A stretch of DNA of 64,000 nucleotides from Patagioenas fasciata (lineage: Eukaryota > Chordata > Aves > Columbiformes > Columbidae), in NCBI RefSeq assembly GCF_037038585.1, contig NC_092520.1:189700604-189764603 (forward strand), given 5' to 3'. This document shows, piece after piece, positions 24,502 through 37,274 of this stretch. Numbering within the stretch: position 1 is the stretch's first letter; each line of letters starts with the position of its first letter. The notes beneath the pieces were generated by a model that saw only the letters and a program-made list of their open reading frames with translations, was not told the origin of the DNA and did no database searches. The position numbers and the translations under genes are program-made.

Positions 24502-24531
24502 GTGAATCGCTTCCACACGTGAATCGCTTCC
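24502..24531. repeat. Short direct repeat, 13 bp x 2
   Basis: GTGAATCGCTTCC occurs at 24502-24514 and 24519-24531, separated by ACAC (17-bp period). It contains CpGs, which are otherwise scarce here. Confidence 0.9.
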
Positions 24532-26359
24532 TTTGCCAGCACTATGAGGAGAGAGAACTGTCTATGAGTCCTGCATCAAGTCACAGTATGTGAGGTTGAA
24601 GGTATAATGTATTATTTACCTTGGTAAGAAGGGAGAACAGCAACACTGTTTTTCTTTTGACTGGGACCACTTCAGCATTAGCAGCCAGGCTTTGTGACCA
24701 TGGGATTTTCATTGAGGGCTGCAGGATGAATTGGGTAACATTTACACTGCACAGTTGTCCTTGTTTGTTGTTACAGAGCCAAACCTGGAGACAGTACATT
24801 CACGATACTGTGCAGGTAACTGATTGCGCAGATAGGCAGAGCCACAGATGACTGCTGCCTGAATCATCTGGGCAATCAACATAGTACACTTAGCTAGTGA
24901 GCAGGTTAGCTCTTTTCCTTTTAACTCAGACCCTGAAAATCACTACTTCAGCTGGGGTTTTGAGCTGTTTTTTTCTGGTGCAGATCCAGTGTGAGGACCT
25001 CTATTTTTTCACCTTTGTGATCTAAGGAACACATGCACATGTTCCTAGTCTGTAAGATAAGACTTTGAGTCAGTAAAATATTTCCTAGAATGATCCAAAC
25101 TGATCATTTTACAAGCATCCACATTGTTAATGCCTGAAAATATTTTTTTCATTATGTCAGCAAAACTCAGATTTCCTTTGTCTGAATTGTCTTGAGTTTC
25201 CTCCAGTTAGGTCTGAATTTCAAGTAACAGCTTCTTTCAGAGACTGTTTATTGTTTTCAAAGGGAAAAGATTCCAGGTCGTGTCCAAAGGGAGAATGCTA
25301 AATAAGTTACAGATCAAAAGCACATCATCTTCTACTCATATTACCTCTTTCCTGGGCTAAGGCAGTAAACTGGAATTCAAGTCACCTGGATAATCAGGTA
25401 GTGGTGTAGACTCCATCCTCCGGATTGCAAGTTGCTGGGATACCTTCTGTACTTTCAATGAGTGTTGTGATTGTTCTTGACTTCTTTCTCTTCCTTTGTG
25501 GCTCCAGGACTGTTTGACTGCTCTGACACTTGGTTTCCACACAGCCATCACAGCTTTCAAAATGTGCTTTTTCCATCTTGGATGGCAGTTTTCATCACTC
25601 CAGTCTGCGCTGAATCACCTCTCGTGTTATTTACGGAATATTTGCCATCTCTTCTTTCATGGGCAGATGCATAACGGAAGGAAGAAAAAGTAGAAACATT
25701 GATAAAAAGGTGCTTTTATCCCTTCATTCAGCTTTTCCAATGCTCAAAATGTCTCATCAAGAACAGGAGTCAGCAATAAATGATAAAATAGATATCATAA
25801 ATCTAGTTAGAAGTGAACAATTAATGTGGCTGTCCTTCAGTCACTGTATGAACCACTGCTCTGCTGACTTCACATGTGAAAATGTCATTTTAAGAAGCAC
25901 TGTCCAGTCTATGATATCCAGTTCTTTTAGCCAGCCAGTTTAGTTTCAAATTATGCGGTGGTTTTGTATGAAAATGAGAATAAGCATAGCTACCAAGAAA
26001 GAATAAATATAGTTACTACCTTTAACTGCTCAAAAATAATTTACAAAAAAAATGTATCGTCTTATATTTTTGATCCAAAAAATTCTCAACAAAATTGAGA
26101 GAAGGTGATTTGTTAGTCAAACTGTATGGTTAATCAAAGGAAGGAAGAAAAAAAAAGTAGGAGCTACTTATTATTATTTTCATTTTCCTCTGGCTGTTTT
26201 TATTTCATGTGCCCAGATTACTTCGGGCACTTGTACTTATCTTGTGCCTCAGTATAATCTTTCAGTAGATTACTGTGAAACAGTAAGCACAGCTCTATAT
26301 TCACAGTTTCAGAAATACATTCAAATATCAGAGGCACTTTTCATTTAAAATGGGATGAA

Positions 26360-26383
26360 TATTGTTTCCCACTGGAAACAATA
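26360..26383. other. Perfect 10-bp hairpin with 4-nt loop
   Basis: TATTGTTTCC and GGAAACAATA are exact complements around CACT. It sits just before an A13 run at 26399-26412. Confidence 0.75.
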
Positions 26384-27360
26384 ACATATATTATAACCAA
26401 AAAAAAAAAAAAGTGAGAAGCTATAGTACCTTTGAAATCAAAAGCACCTTTCTCAGTAGATGTATTTGTCTTGTGGAGATGTCCTAAAAAGTCTGACATA
26501 CTGAAATTCCTTGAAAATTAATTTCTTTCTGTTAACTATTAAGCAGTAAACAGGAGGACCAGGCAGCCAGATCTATATAGGATAGATATATCAAATATAG
26601 TTCATTTTTGCTTGTAGTTACACCAGGTATTTATATGGAGAAATTCAATTGAACTGAATTTAATAGAGTTATTTTAAATTCAGTGACTCAGAGTTTATTT
26701 TGGCTTAGAGAAGGAATATACAACCTGCAACAGCCATGTAGTCTCATACTGGGATTCTGATCAAGATGTGAGGCATTGATCATCTTTCATTTTGCAAAGA
26801 AAAATCCATAGAAGCTCATCTGGTGGCATCATACTTCATTCATAACTTTGGTCATCTTGCTGCTGACAGTGCAACACAAGCAACAGTTTCATGCTGGAGA
26901 AGGTCAAGGACAAGGGCAAGATAAAAGAATGAATACTGACATATCTATCAAGTATCCATATTTGAAATAAATGTTGTGATTAACCAGTAGAGAGACTTTC
27001 ACATTCCATTATATGGTGACAATACTTAAGAACCCATTGTTAGCGTAATCAGAATCTGGCATTGCTCATTTTTCTTTTAGTTTTCTTTTGCATCATGTGT
27101 TAGAGCATTATTCAGAAGGACATTATTAGACAATTCAACCAAAATTAATTATTTCCACTTACTCCCCTTCACTGTGAAACAGGGAGAAGAAAACACACAA
27201 TAACCTTTGGGATATATGTGAGATATGGTGGTGCCATTGCTTGCCTAACTGATGAGGACTGAGACACCAGGCATCTCCAAGGAGCAAATACACCCGTAAT
27301 ATCATTATCTGTAAAAATCCCTTTGTGCCTTGGGTGGTATTTCAAAAGCAAAGTTGTTGT

Positions 27361-27425
27361 GTGTTTGTTTTGTTTTATTTTGTTTTGTTTCTTTTCTATT
27401 TTTTCATTTTCTTTTTCTTTTTCAA
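27361..27425. repeat. TTTTG/TTTTC low-complexity tract
   Basis: Irregular GTTTT, ATTTT and CTTTT units. This is simple sequence with no strand-specific meaning seen. Confidence 0.85.
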
Positions 27426-29926
27426 GAACATGAGAGATGTGCCATTATATTTTAGCAGGCAAAACACCTTCTGTTTATAATTACTTTTCAGCATTCCGCT
27501 AGAATTTTAAGACCTCTTGCATTAGTATCTACTTCGTGCAGCTACTTCCTGGACAAAGCTGTGAATTAGTTTACATTGTTGTACTTGAAAATTCTTCATA
27601 TCTTATTGCATTACTCAGCCGAATCCAATTTATTTTTTAGTTCCATGACATTGTCTGCATAATTAAAAGCTGATGTCCATGATGTTAGTATGTATGTTGT
27701 ACATATATGGGCTTAGAGATAAATTTACACAGAGATATGTCACACAGGCTTTGAGAATGCTGCAAGTAAATGTTCAAAGTATGAATGTGCTTGGCTCAAT
27801 GATATCCTGGAGCAATGATGAATAAATTTTTGTTTGACAACTCAAACATGCAAGATATATAGCATAGAAATAATTTTTAAAAAATATCCTCATTCATGAT
27901 CAGTGAGACCAGTGAAAGGCAGAGGTTAATTTGATACTATTTCTGAAAACAGACACCTTTATGAACTTCTTCGAAGTGTGATATTTGTTTAGAATCTTGC
28001 CTACATCAATTTTTGGGAGGCATTCGCAAATTACTTTAAATGCACCTGAGGAGGAAACAATTACTTAGGTTGTTGTCCACAAAACCACAGACACACATCA
28101 GAAAGAAATACAGTGTTTGCTGCAAGGCTGTTTGTTGTACAACCACACAGAAGAAATTCACCTTGTTCCTGTGCCTGGTCTGGCCCAGGGTAACTCAGAC
28201 CTCTGCTGTCAGTGTAACACCCATGGTAGCTGTGTTTTGAAGACCTTAATTTGAGAAATTATTAAAGTAATTGACCATAATATAACAGGGCAGATCAATG
28301 AATAAGTGTAATGGTGGGTTTTCTTATCACCTTGGGTGTGTAATTTCCGTATTGTGTTTTAAATTCTGCAATAAGTATAGCTTGTCACTTGAACGTTTCG
28401 GTGACTCTGGGGTTATTCTTGATGTGGTAGGACATTTTGTTCACTGGTTTCATGAGATAACTCTTTAAAAAATTAAAATGCCTACATGGTGTCATAGTTT
28501 GGAGAGAAAAACTACATGTGAGTTCTCAAATATCTCTCCATTAACTTCCTATTCAGCATGTAAATAGATATTGGCTGTAATTAAAACCAGTTACCTTTCT
28601 TTCTTAAGTCATACACATTATGAAAACAAGGCTAATAAAAAAAGATCCTCATTCTACTCTTGCCCAAATGGGTTTTCTATTGTATCCTCTACGAAAGCAA
28701 GGATTAGGGCTAGACAACACATATTGTTAGCAGAGCCAGCACTTGTTTGCTTCTTGTACTTTTCCACTATGACAGTATTGTGAAGCAGCTAATTTGAGTA
28801 AGAAATCGTCATCTCAAGGAGAGAAACTCAGGTTGCAGGAAAACTGGAATTTTGACTTTTGGGATGTAATTTTCACTTTTATAGCAATAACTAAATGTCT
28901 TTAGGCACTAAAATGAAAATATGTTATATTGTCTGGAGTATTAGGAGCCACTCAAACCTTTTATTGCCAAAAAATGAAGCTGCACTCCATTTTAATTTTT
29001 TTCTTTTCTTAAATAAACATGATGAATTTCCTTGACTGCCCAGGTCTCTGTTTGCCAGTCTAATGAGTTATAGGGACAATAAATCTGAAAGTCCTTACAG
29101 CTCCAAAATCTCAGATCCCTTTTTCCTTGAAATGGACACCTGCTTAAACAAAGCTTTTTAGTTCCTAAAATGTCTTGTAACTCTAACATGCAGGCAATTT
29201 TGCAGCAAATACAACTGCTTCTTTTGACATAAAGAAATCTGGAAAAATGTCATGTCAATAGTTTGATACACCACATGTAGCTGACTGACTTGAGAATTTA
29301 GATAAATTACAGAAAAAATAAATTGGATTTCCAATAGATGTTCCATGCTGTTACTGTGCAGTTATGCGTATCTACCATATGATGGAAGACTAAAACAGTG
29401 ATTTTCAACTCTCGGCTTCCACTGCTGTTTTTGTAGCCAAATAAATGTTGTATATTTTGTAGAAAATTACAAAAATAAGAAGTATACACAGCTAGAAACC
29501 TAAAGGTCAACTCTAACCTTATATATGAACAGAAAATCACTATAAAGAAACAGGGAGTATTCCAGTCACATCATAAATATGGAGAAATGTAGTTTCCTGA
29601 TCCCCTTAAACTCTCCTCTTATGCAGTGAATAGTGTATCAAAATGTTTTCCAATAGAGAATGCTAACTGCTGACACTACAGTGTTCATATAATAACCTAG
29701 AAATAATTATTGAACATGTGGTTTTCATTTTGCTTTCTCCTTGTCTGCCTCTTTCTAATTTTCTAAATGTCCATATACTCTTAGATGATTATACTTTTCT
29801 TTACTCTCAGAACACCTCTATGTCTTTGTGTTTTTTATCTCTTCCTGATGCACTTTCTGCATTGTAAATGTCTAAGACTGCAAGTAAAGACATGTAAAGA
29901 GATCTTGCAGTTTTTACATGGATTAC

Positions 29927-29929
29927 TTT

Positions 29930-29960
<31 letters not shown>
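29927..29960. repeat. T25 run followed by (TG)5
   Basis: A homopolymer T tract merges into a short TG dinucleotide repeat. Length is likely unreliable. Confidence 0.92.
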
Positions 29961-32900
29961 CCAATATTGATAGAAAGTTTAAGAGAAAGATAATGTGAGG
30001 TCACTAGAAATTAAGACAATCATGGAATCAGTAAAAATATGGACAGACTATACTACTAACCAGAAATATAATAAAGAGCTTCCAAGCAGAGAAATACATA
30101 ATTACAGCAGCAGAAATATGACAAGAAGAGAAAAATATTTTCATGAGGGGTTAAAGTACAAAAAGATCTGTGAAAATGAGAAGACAATCAATGTATATTG
30201 TAAGGACCTGAAGCTAGAAAAAGGAAGGGATGCTGATTGCATGTAATGCATGAAGGCATTTGCACTCAGCAAGATAGCAAGGACAAAAGTGATATTGAGA
30301 GTTGTGAATTCTATCGTATCTCTCAGTTTATAAGAGTACTCATGATGTATCAGATCTCTCATTTGTTTGGCTGGGTATCTTGTCTAAATGTTGCACATGC
30401 CACAATTTCTGAGAAAAGTATATGCACAGTAGACAGAGGTAACATAGTCTGCATTTGTCTTCAGTCTTTTCTGAATTATTAAAGTTTTGTACAAACCCTG
30501 AAGCAGAGGAGCTAATACGCATTCTTAAAGTGTTGTTATTGCCACAGAAATGTCATAGGAAAAATCTCATGCTGTACAATTTATATACATTGAGTTCAGA
30601 ACGTTCTCGACCTCAAGATCTGTGGCAATAGATTTCAAAGCTAAACCACACACTGTGGAATGTTCACTTTTCTTTCATTAGGAAAGAGGGCAAGAAGTAA
30701 TTTCTGACAACTGGGATACCCTTGTTGTCCATGTTGTTTTCCCTGGTTAATGTTAATTTCCTATTCTCTGAACAAATATGTTAGTAAATGTTGCTTCTGT
30801 GTAGAACATTTTTTTGGAGCAAGTACATTTTTCTTCTTGTTTTCCTTTTCATCAGTCCAATGAAGTTCTTTTTCCTAATGCTTTTAGAGATGTTGCTGGT
30901 TTGTCAAGGTCTACTGCTTCTGAGTAATTAAAATGTTTTGCCACATCTTATCATTCTTCATTTTCCATTACATCTATTAATATGACAAATAATCTGGGAC
31001 CTTTTATGGAAAATTAAGTTACCCAAGGATTTGCATTATGCCATGATAAAAACTAAAACAAGATCTACAAAGTTAAAGTCCGTTATAGGTCCAACTGGAA
31101 AACGCTGTCAAATTTTATGGCCTATAAGCCGGACCTGTTGTATGGAGTTGTATGGAGCATATATGCTTTATTAGTCTGTTCTACTGAAATATTATGCTGA
31201 ACAACATCTTTTCCATCCCATTTTTCCACTCCTGCGCTACACTGATTGGTATAGTAAAATATATATTTTTTCCTGAAAATCTTGCCTTGCTTCTGCCCCA
31301 CTGAGACAGCATGACATCTATTTAATTCTACCTTTTCCACTGTCTCTCCTAGAATTTTTACGAATGCAAGTTATTTACTCATAATTCCATGACTGCTTAA
31401 CTTTATTACTTTTTGGACATTTTAAATAATATTTTGGAAGCATAGATAGATCTCCATCTGTTCCCCAGTTTTTCCTGACCTATCACTTTTCTAGTTATTC
31501 ATAGTGATGACCTACATACTTTCACTAGTCTTTACCTACATAAATAAACATATTTTATTGAACATCAAGATCTATATCACTAATTATTCTTCAACTCAAA
31601 TCTTATCAAAACTTTAAGCAATAAAAAGATTAGTTTTATCACATGCCCTAATGATTTAAATGAATAAATAAAGGGGGGCGGAGAGGGAAAAGTAAGTAAA
31701 GAACTCATTATAGTCCTTCTCAGAGCATCTTCTTTCCTCTAAAAAGGATAAATTAATTCATGTTACCATGTTTAAAATATGAAAATATCTCTTTTGGCAT
31801 GGAAAAAAAAAAGACTAATTATAGCAAAGAAGTTAATTAAGACAGTTTGATAGGAAGATATTGGATATAATACTAAGTATTTTTAAAATAGAAATGCATG
31901 CGAAAAAACAACCTGGAAAATATGAAGATATATGTACTGGTGGCAAGGAGAAGCAAAATAGGTACTGTATAGGTGACAGGACTAAGTGAAATATGTTGAA
32001 GAATAGTAAGAAAGGTTATACTTATAAGTTTGAGGAAGACATATACCATAGTTCAGTTACAAAGCAATTGACTGATATTTAAGATACTAGACAAAGAAAT
32101 TGGGATTTGAAACAACATTAAAATAACACAAAAAGTATGTTTTCCAGAAAGGTTTTTCTCCTCTAGAATAACTTATTTTATTTGCATACAATGTTAGTTT
32201 ATTTCTTATTACATATTTTCCTTGTATGTCTGGCTAGGAACGATCAAAGAGCAGAGATGCCATAACGTATTCAACAAACACTCTGGTGTCTAATTAAAGG
32301 TCATCATTTCCTCACTGTTTGTGCCTATCACTTCACATTAACTGATTGTTTTTCTCATTACTAATTGCGTGAAGATCCTTTTTAATCAGTAGGACAATTT
32401 GATGTTTCCCTTTTTCTTAGTAAAGCCATATATCACTTCTCATGGTTAACTGTCAAAGCTGTGTATTCATGTTTCCAATGACTGCATTTAACGTGAAAAA
32501 AAAAGCTGACATGAGTTTTGTCGAATTTTTTAAGTTGTGATGGCCAACATCACCCTTATGTTATTGTCTCCAGTCCCAGACTCACAAAAAAAGCCCCTCA
32601 ATAGAAAAACACTATTAAAAAGAAATCCCAGTGAGCCACATTAGGCAACATATTGCAGGGGATCTAATAGTAGAACTGTGTATTTATATCTTTGATTTGA
32701 CCATTAAATTAAAAAAATCTATGGGCAAGTCTGATTCTGGCCAACATGACACTAACGTTTTTCAGAAACGTATTAAATTAGAAAAAATGGTGGGAATTGT
32801 ATAAACACTTAAGTTGATCAGAAATGAAATGCTTTTCCATATTTTGGAGTGTCCTGCATCACTTGCAAAATATCATGCCAGAAACAAAGAGTTATTACTA

Positions 32901-35879
32901 AAAAATAAGTGCCTTGTTTGTTAAGGTATTAGGTAAGCAGGAATCTTGGTTCAACTCCCTCGTCTGATCCAATACAGAAATTTGAATTTGATCTCTAGTA
33001 TTCAATAGAATACTCCAAACAAACAAAAGTGAGATAATCTGGTATGAAGAATCTCTCGATAGTCCTGTTTCTGGCTGAATGCAGTTCCTTGTGATGAGTG
33101 AAAATAAGTTTCTTAATGATCTGTAATAAATTGAAACATTATTGAAATATAAATCTTCTTACTCTTAACATTCTACAATACCCACTGCCAAACTAACAGG
33201 AAGCACTACCTCCCTCACTGGATCTCTAAAAGTCAGCTGATCTGCACTCTGTCCCTTAAACTTCTTGTAATATACATGCTCTTTCTACCCAATAATTGAA
33301 AGATGTAACTTTTACAGGCTATGTTTAGACTGTGTGCTAAATCTGGGTTTGTAGTCTGGGTTTTGACATCTCCTTTGGGATGTTTTTAGTGTGATGTCCA
33401 GTACACTGCTACATCACCGGAGTCCTCAAGGTGGCAACCGACCCTAGAAGGTTCTTCTTCCTCTTCTAACTGTTGTAACATCTGATTTTAACAGTCAGTG
33501 GGGGGGTTATGTGGTCACATACTGTTATAACTTACATTACTGTGCATCTGCAACACTCACTAAGGGGTCTACTGGTGAGAAATGGGGGAATGATAAGGTA
33601 TACAAACAATTAATCAAGCAAAAGGTAATATGAGACATGAATTTAAAACAGAGACTTGTAGTGAGATAAAGGAAATCTGCATGAAGAAGAAGAACCTGCC
33701 TAACTACATGGAATTATTAAGCTCTGCTCTATTGTTTTAAATAGAGGTTGGGTAAGAGAAAAAAATCAAACATTTCCATTCTATCCATACTCAGACAAGA
33801 GAGGCCATAGTTACTCAGCTTCAAATGGTTGCAATACTTGTTTCATTTTTTTTTTTTTATGAATGTGGTACACTACACTTTTTATTCTTACTTTGGAAAT
33901 CCTTCTTTGCAATGCCAAGGTACCTGTAAAGCTAAGAGTATGTACAAAAATGAACGTGATACCATTTAGCAATTAACAGCATGAAAATTCATGGTGTCAT
34001 GTTATCTGTTAATACTTTCAAAAGAATACTAGTCACAAATCAAGTACAAAAACTGTGCATTTATTATTTCTCGTTGTACATATAAAATTTGACCATTATA
34101 CCCTCAAAAGTTTGTAACAGAGACATGCAGACTAGAACCTAGAATGTGTTACGATACAGAATGGAAAATTTAATCAAAGAAACTTAGGTTGGACATGGAA
34201 AAAGGAATATAATAACATAATCCCGTAAGAATACCACACGATATAAAAAAATCTAATCACAATAAACAAGCAAGGACTTTTTCTTAGATAGAGGTAAGAT
34301 AAAGCCATCCTGTGAGAAGGGTCTTAGCTTTCTATGTATGCATTTTTTGAGGGACACGGGGAAAGAGACAGTAGCCACACTAGACAAGTAAGCTCTCTCT
34401 TAAATCAGTAGTGGAAGGTATTGGGGAGAACACCTGAAAGCTGAGAGATTTTATGATGGTTGGTGATTGTGTGGACTAGTTGGTCTCCCATATCCAGTCA
34501 TTGGTATCCTCAGAAAGTGCATACTTAGCACACTTGGCCTCAAGGCTGCAGCTTGGCAGCAGATAGGGTGAGACAAGTTTGAGAAATGGCAAATAAAAAT
34601 TGTCATTCAAGTGACAGCACAACCTCCCTCCATGGAATGGTAGTGGGAAAATAATTTCCAGTCTCTTAACATGAACAGATAATTATTATCCGCAGTTGTC
34701 TGAATGCCTACCTGGGAATAATCTGGTTTGCTGCTCCAGGGAACACAAGTACAAAGAGTGCTTGACACCTAAAAGTAAACTGGCTCCAGACTTAACAGGG
34801 AGACAGAATCTAACAGCTCAAATATTTCAAGAACAACATGCTAAACTACTTCTTAAGTTTGAAATGGCATCCCTTCAAACAAAAACTTTGATGGGAAAGG
34901 GTGATTTGCCTCTCATCTTTGAGATACAATGGATGCTTCTGGGCAAGAAAATGAATTAATGTATCAGGTTCAGCATACATTGTAAGCAAACTCAAAAGTA
35001 TGCTAATTACTTAACAAACTACTACGAAATATACAGAGAGATTTCAGCTCAGAAAGTATAATCCCCACCAGAACTCCAGCAAACACAAGCATGGGAAATA
35101 CTGTGATACACTCATTTGGAGGGGACAACCCTCCAAACCCTCCATTCTTCCCACTTCCCACCAGATATTGTTTGAGACCCTAGAAGCAACAACAATTTCC
35201 CAGAGTAACTCCCTTGAGTGAGAGTATTTGCATCTGTGGATGCCCACAAAATCTAGGGCACAGGCCAAATACAGGCAGTTTTTACTGGCATTCACATTTC
35301 TCAAAAAAGTTTGCTTAAATCTGAGACTTTGCTGTATACTTTAAATTACAACATGTAATTCCAATGTAAGGTTAGGAAATTTAAAAATAAACATCCCTTC
35401 AAAAGCTCTTACTATAAGTATTTCAAGAATTAAATTCATGGTTCATAAATTCTCTTTTCTAATTAACTTCTTTTTCATCCTCCATGAAATCCAGGTCTGC
35501 TGTCTCTCAGATCAATGTATTCATCCTGTCTGTCTCCAGAGCCCTAAATATTATGATGATTTAGTTGACATCAGTTCATTGCTTTTCATTTAACTTTAAA
35601 ACTGTTGCCTGTAAATATTTAAGTAGCAAAGCCTTAAAAGAAATAAAGTAGCGGAAAAGAGCACACACCTCTTTCCCCAATATTCAGTATTCAAAGCCAC
35701 TGTTTTCTTTGTGAGTTTTAAATGGTATTAAAAGTAACAAATTTTGCTTTTCTGAAAGATTCAACAGACCAAAGGAGAAATAAGCAAACTTAAAAAAGAT
35801 AAATCTGATAGTGTTTTACCTAACTTTTCAGATACCTTCTCAGTCATTTTTATCTGAACACTTAAGAAAACACAGCACT

Positions 35880-36004
35880 AGCTGGAAAGGGTGCTGGGCC
35901 ATTTTGTCTAGACTGTGCTATTGCTGAGAAAGGTTGGACCAGATGATCCTTGTGGCTCCTTCTAACCTGGTATTGGATGATTCCATGATTCTATGATTCT
36001 ATGA
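35880..36004 (+). mobile_element. CR1 LINE 3' terminal fragment with ATTCTATG tail
   Basis: GGGTGCTGGGCCATTTTGTC, then CTAGACTGTGCTATTGC, AGGTTGGACCAGATGATCC and TCTAACCTGGTATT, ending in about four ATTCTATG-type units. It is the last ~125 bp of a CR1 copy. Its subfamily differs from 16540-16602: it has GTTGGACCAG rather than GATTGGACTAG. Confidence 0.95.
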
Positions 36005-36875
36005 TACATGGGACCCAGTACATTGAAACAAAAGTACTTAGGTGTTCTAACACACACCTCCATTTCCAGTATACAAACCTTGTAAAGAGTTTTAATGATA
36101 TTTTCTGTTAGACAATGAAAAGATATATAGCACAATTGACATCATAACAGAGTTAATTCTGATATTTTAAGAAACTCTGTCTTACTCAAGATATGTTGCT
36201 CTCATTTTTGTACAGCTGATAATCCTCAAAATTATATAACTGATATTGTGCTCATTGCCAATTACTTCCACCAGATTTTTCTATGTTACTTCTCGGCCAC
36301 ACGATGCTAAGAGCAAATAACTCCCATATAGTCATATGTTATCAGTGGCATTCAGATTCTAAGTCAATTGGTCATGAGGAAAGTTTTCTGTAACCCTCTT
36401 TGTATAGTACTACTAACCATGATTTTCTGATTCTCTCAGAGCTGACAACTCAATTGTTTTGAAGTGTTAGGTCTTACCCATTTTTAAAAAGTTCTTGGCT
36501 ATATTGATCCTATCCCTACAAGCAGATTCGATATTTTGATCAGTTTTAAGGGATAACAATAATGATCTAAAGATATAGTGATTTCAGTTTCTGAATGTAT
36601 AAAATCTAAAAAAAAAGTCCTAAGATTGCATGGTAAAGAAGCATGTGCAGCAGAGTATGCTGCATAACCTAAAACCTGGAACTGAATGGACTGCCCCTGA
36701 ACACGTGAAGATGTTTGTTCTAAACAACGGCTGTCTGTCAGTCAGAATAGTGCTAGTTATTGAAGACTAAATTTACCTCTCATGATATGCCTTTATGGTA
36801 CTATTACCTCAAGGTCTTTGCTTATTTTTTGGTCAAACTTCCCTACCATTCATGTACAAGGCTGTTATCCAGATT
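36005..36875. other. Unassigned spacer
   Basis: No gene or element is recognised in this AT-rich sequence. Confidence 0.4.
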
Positions 36876-37274
36876 TGTATTGGCTTTAAACCTTGTTCTG
36901 GATGTTCCTGACAAGGTTTGGGTAGTAAGGGGTCTTCAGGGACGGTCTCTGTGAGGAGAGGCTGGGGCTGCCTCATTCATGCGAATGAAGGAGTGAAGCT
37001 CAGCCTTGGAAGAAGGAGATGGGATGGAGGAAAAGTGGTTTAGTTTTTGTCCATTACTATCCTATTCTTCTTTTTTTTTTTTTCAGTAAATTAGCTTAAT
37101 TTTCCCAGAGTCAAACCTTTTTTTCTAGTGGTGGTGATTGGTGAGCAATATCCCCACCCTTATCTCTATCCATGAGCTTTTCTATCTTATTTTAACCACT
37201 TTCTCTGCTGAAGAGGGGGAGTGAGAGGGCAGCTGGTTGGATGTCTACCTGCCACCCAAGGTCAACCCACCATA
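36876..37274 (+). mobile_element. Internally deleted solo LTR, avian ERVL-like
   Basis: Starts TGTATTGGCTTTAAA. CAAGGTTTGGGTAGTAAGGG, TCTCTGTGAGGAGAGGCTGG and TTTTTGTCCATTACTATCC follow. Near the right end are TGGTGATTGGTGAGCAATAT, CCTTATCTCTATCCATGAG and the terminus GGTCAACCCACCATA. The order matches the LTRs at 53356-54063 and 56862-57677. At ~400 bp it is much shorter, because it lacks the central block of GGAGCAGG / GCAGCCCATGG units those copies carry. There is an extra ~20 bp near the 5' end, so the exact start is uncertain. No TSD was found and no internal region is attached. Confidence 0.8.

Larger units (their letters stand above)
20517..35879. other. 15-kb stretch without recognised mobile elements
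   Basis: This is the longest part of the window where I recognise no CR1 or LTR. It holds only simple repeats: TTTTG/TTTTA-rich at 27361-27425, T25 then (TG)n at 29927-29960, and A runs at 21209, 26399 and 31802. It also holds several short perfect inverted repeats (21790-21820, 22852-22865, 26360-26383) and a 13-bp direct repeat at 24502-24531. The part at about 32160-32500 has evenly mixed composition and several transcription-factor-like words. No gene is supported. Confidence 0.4.
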
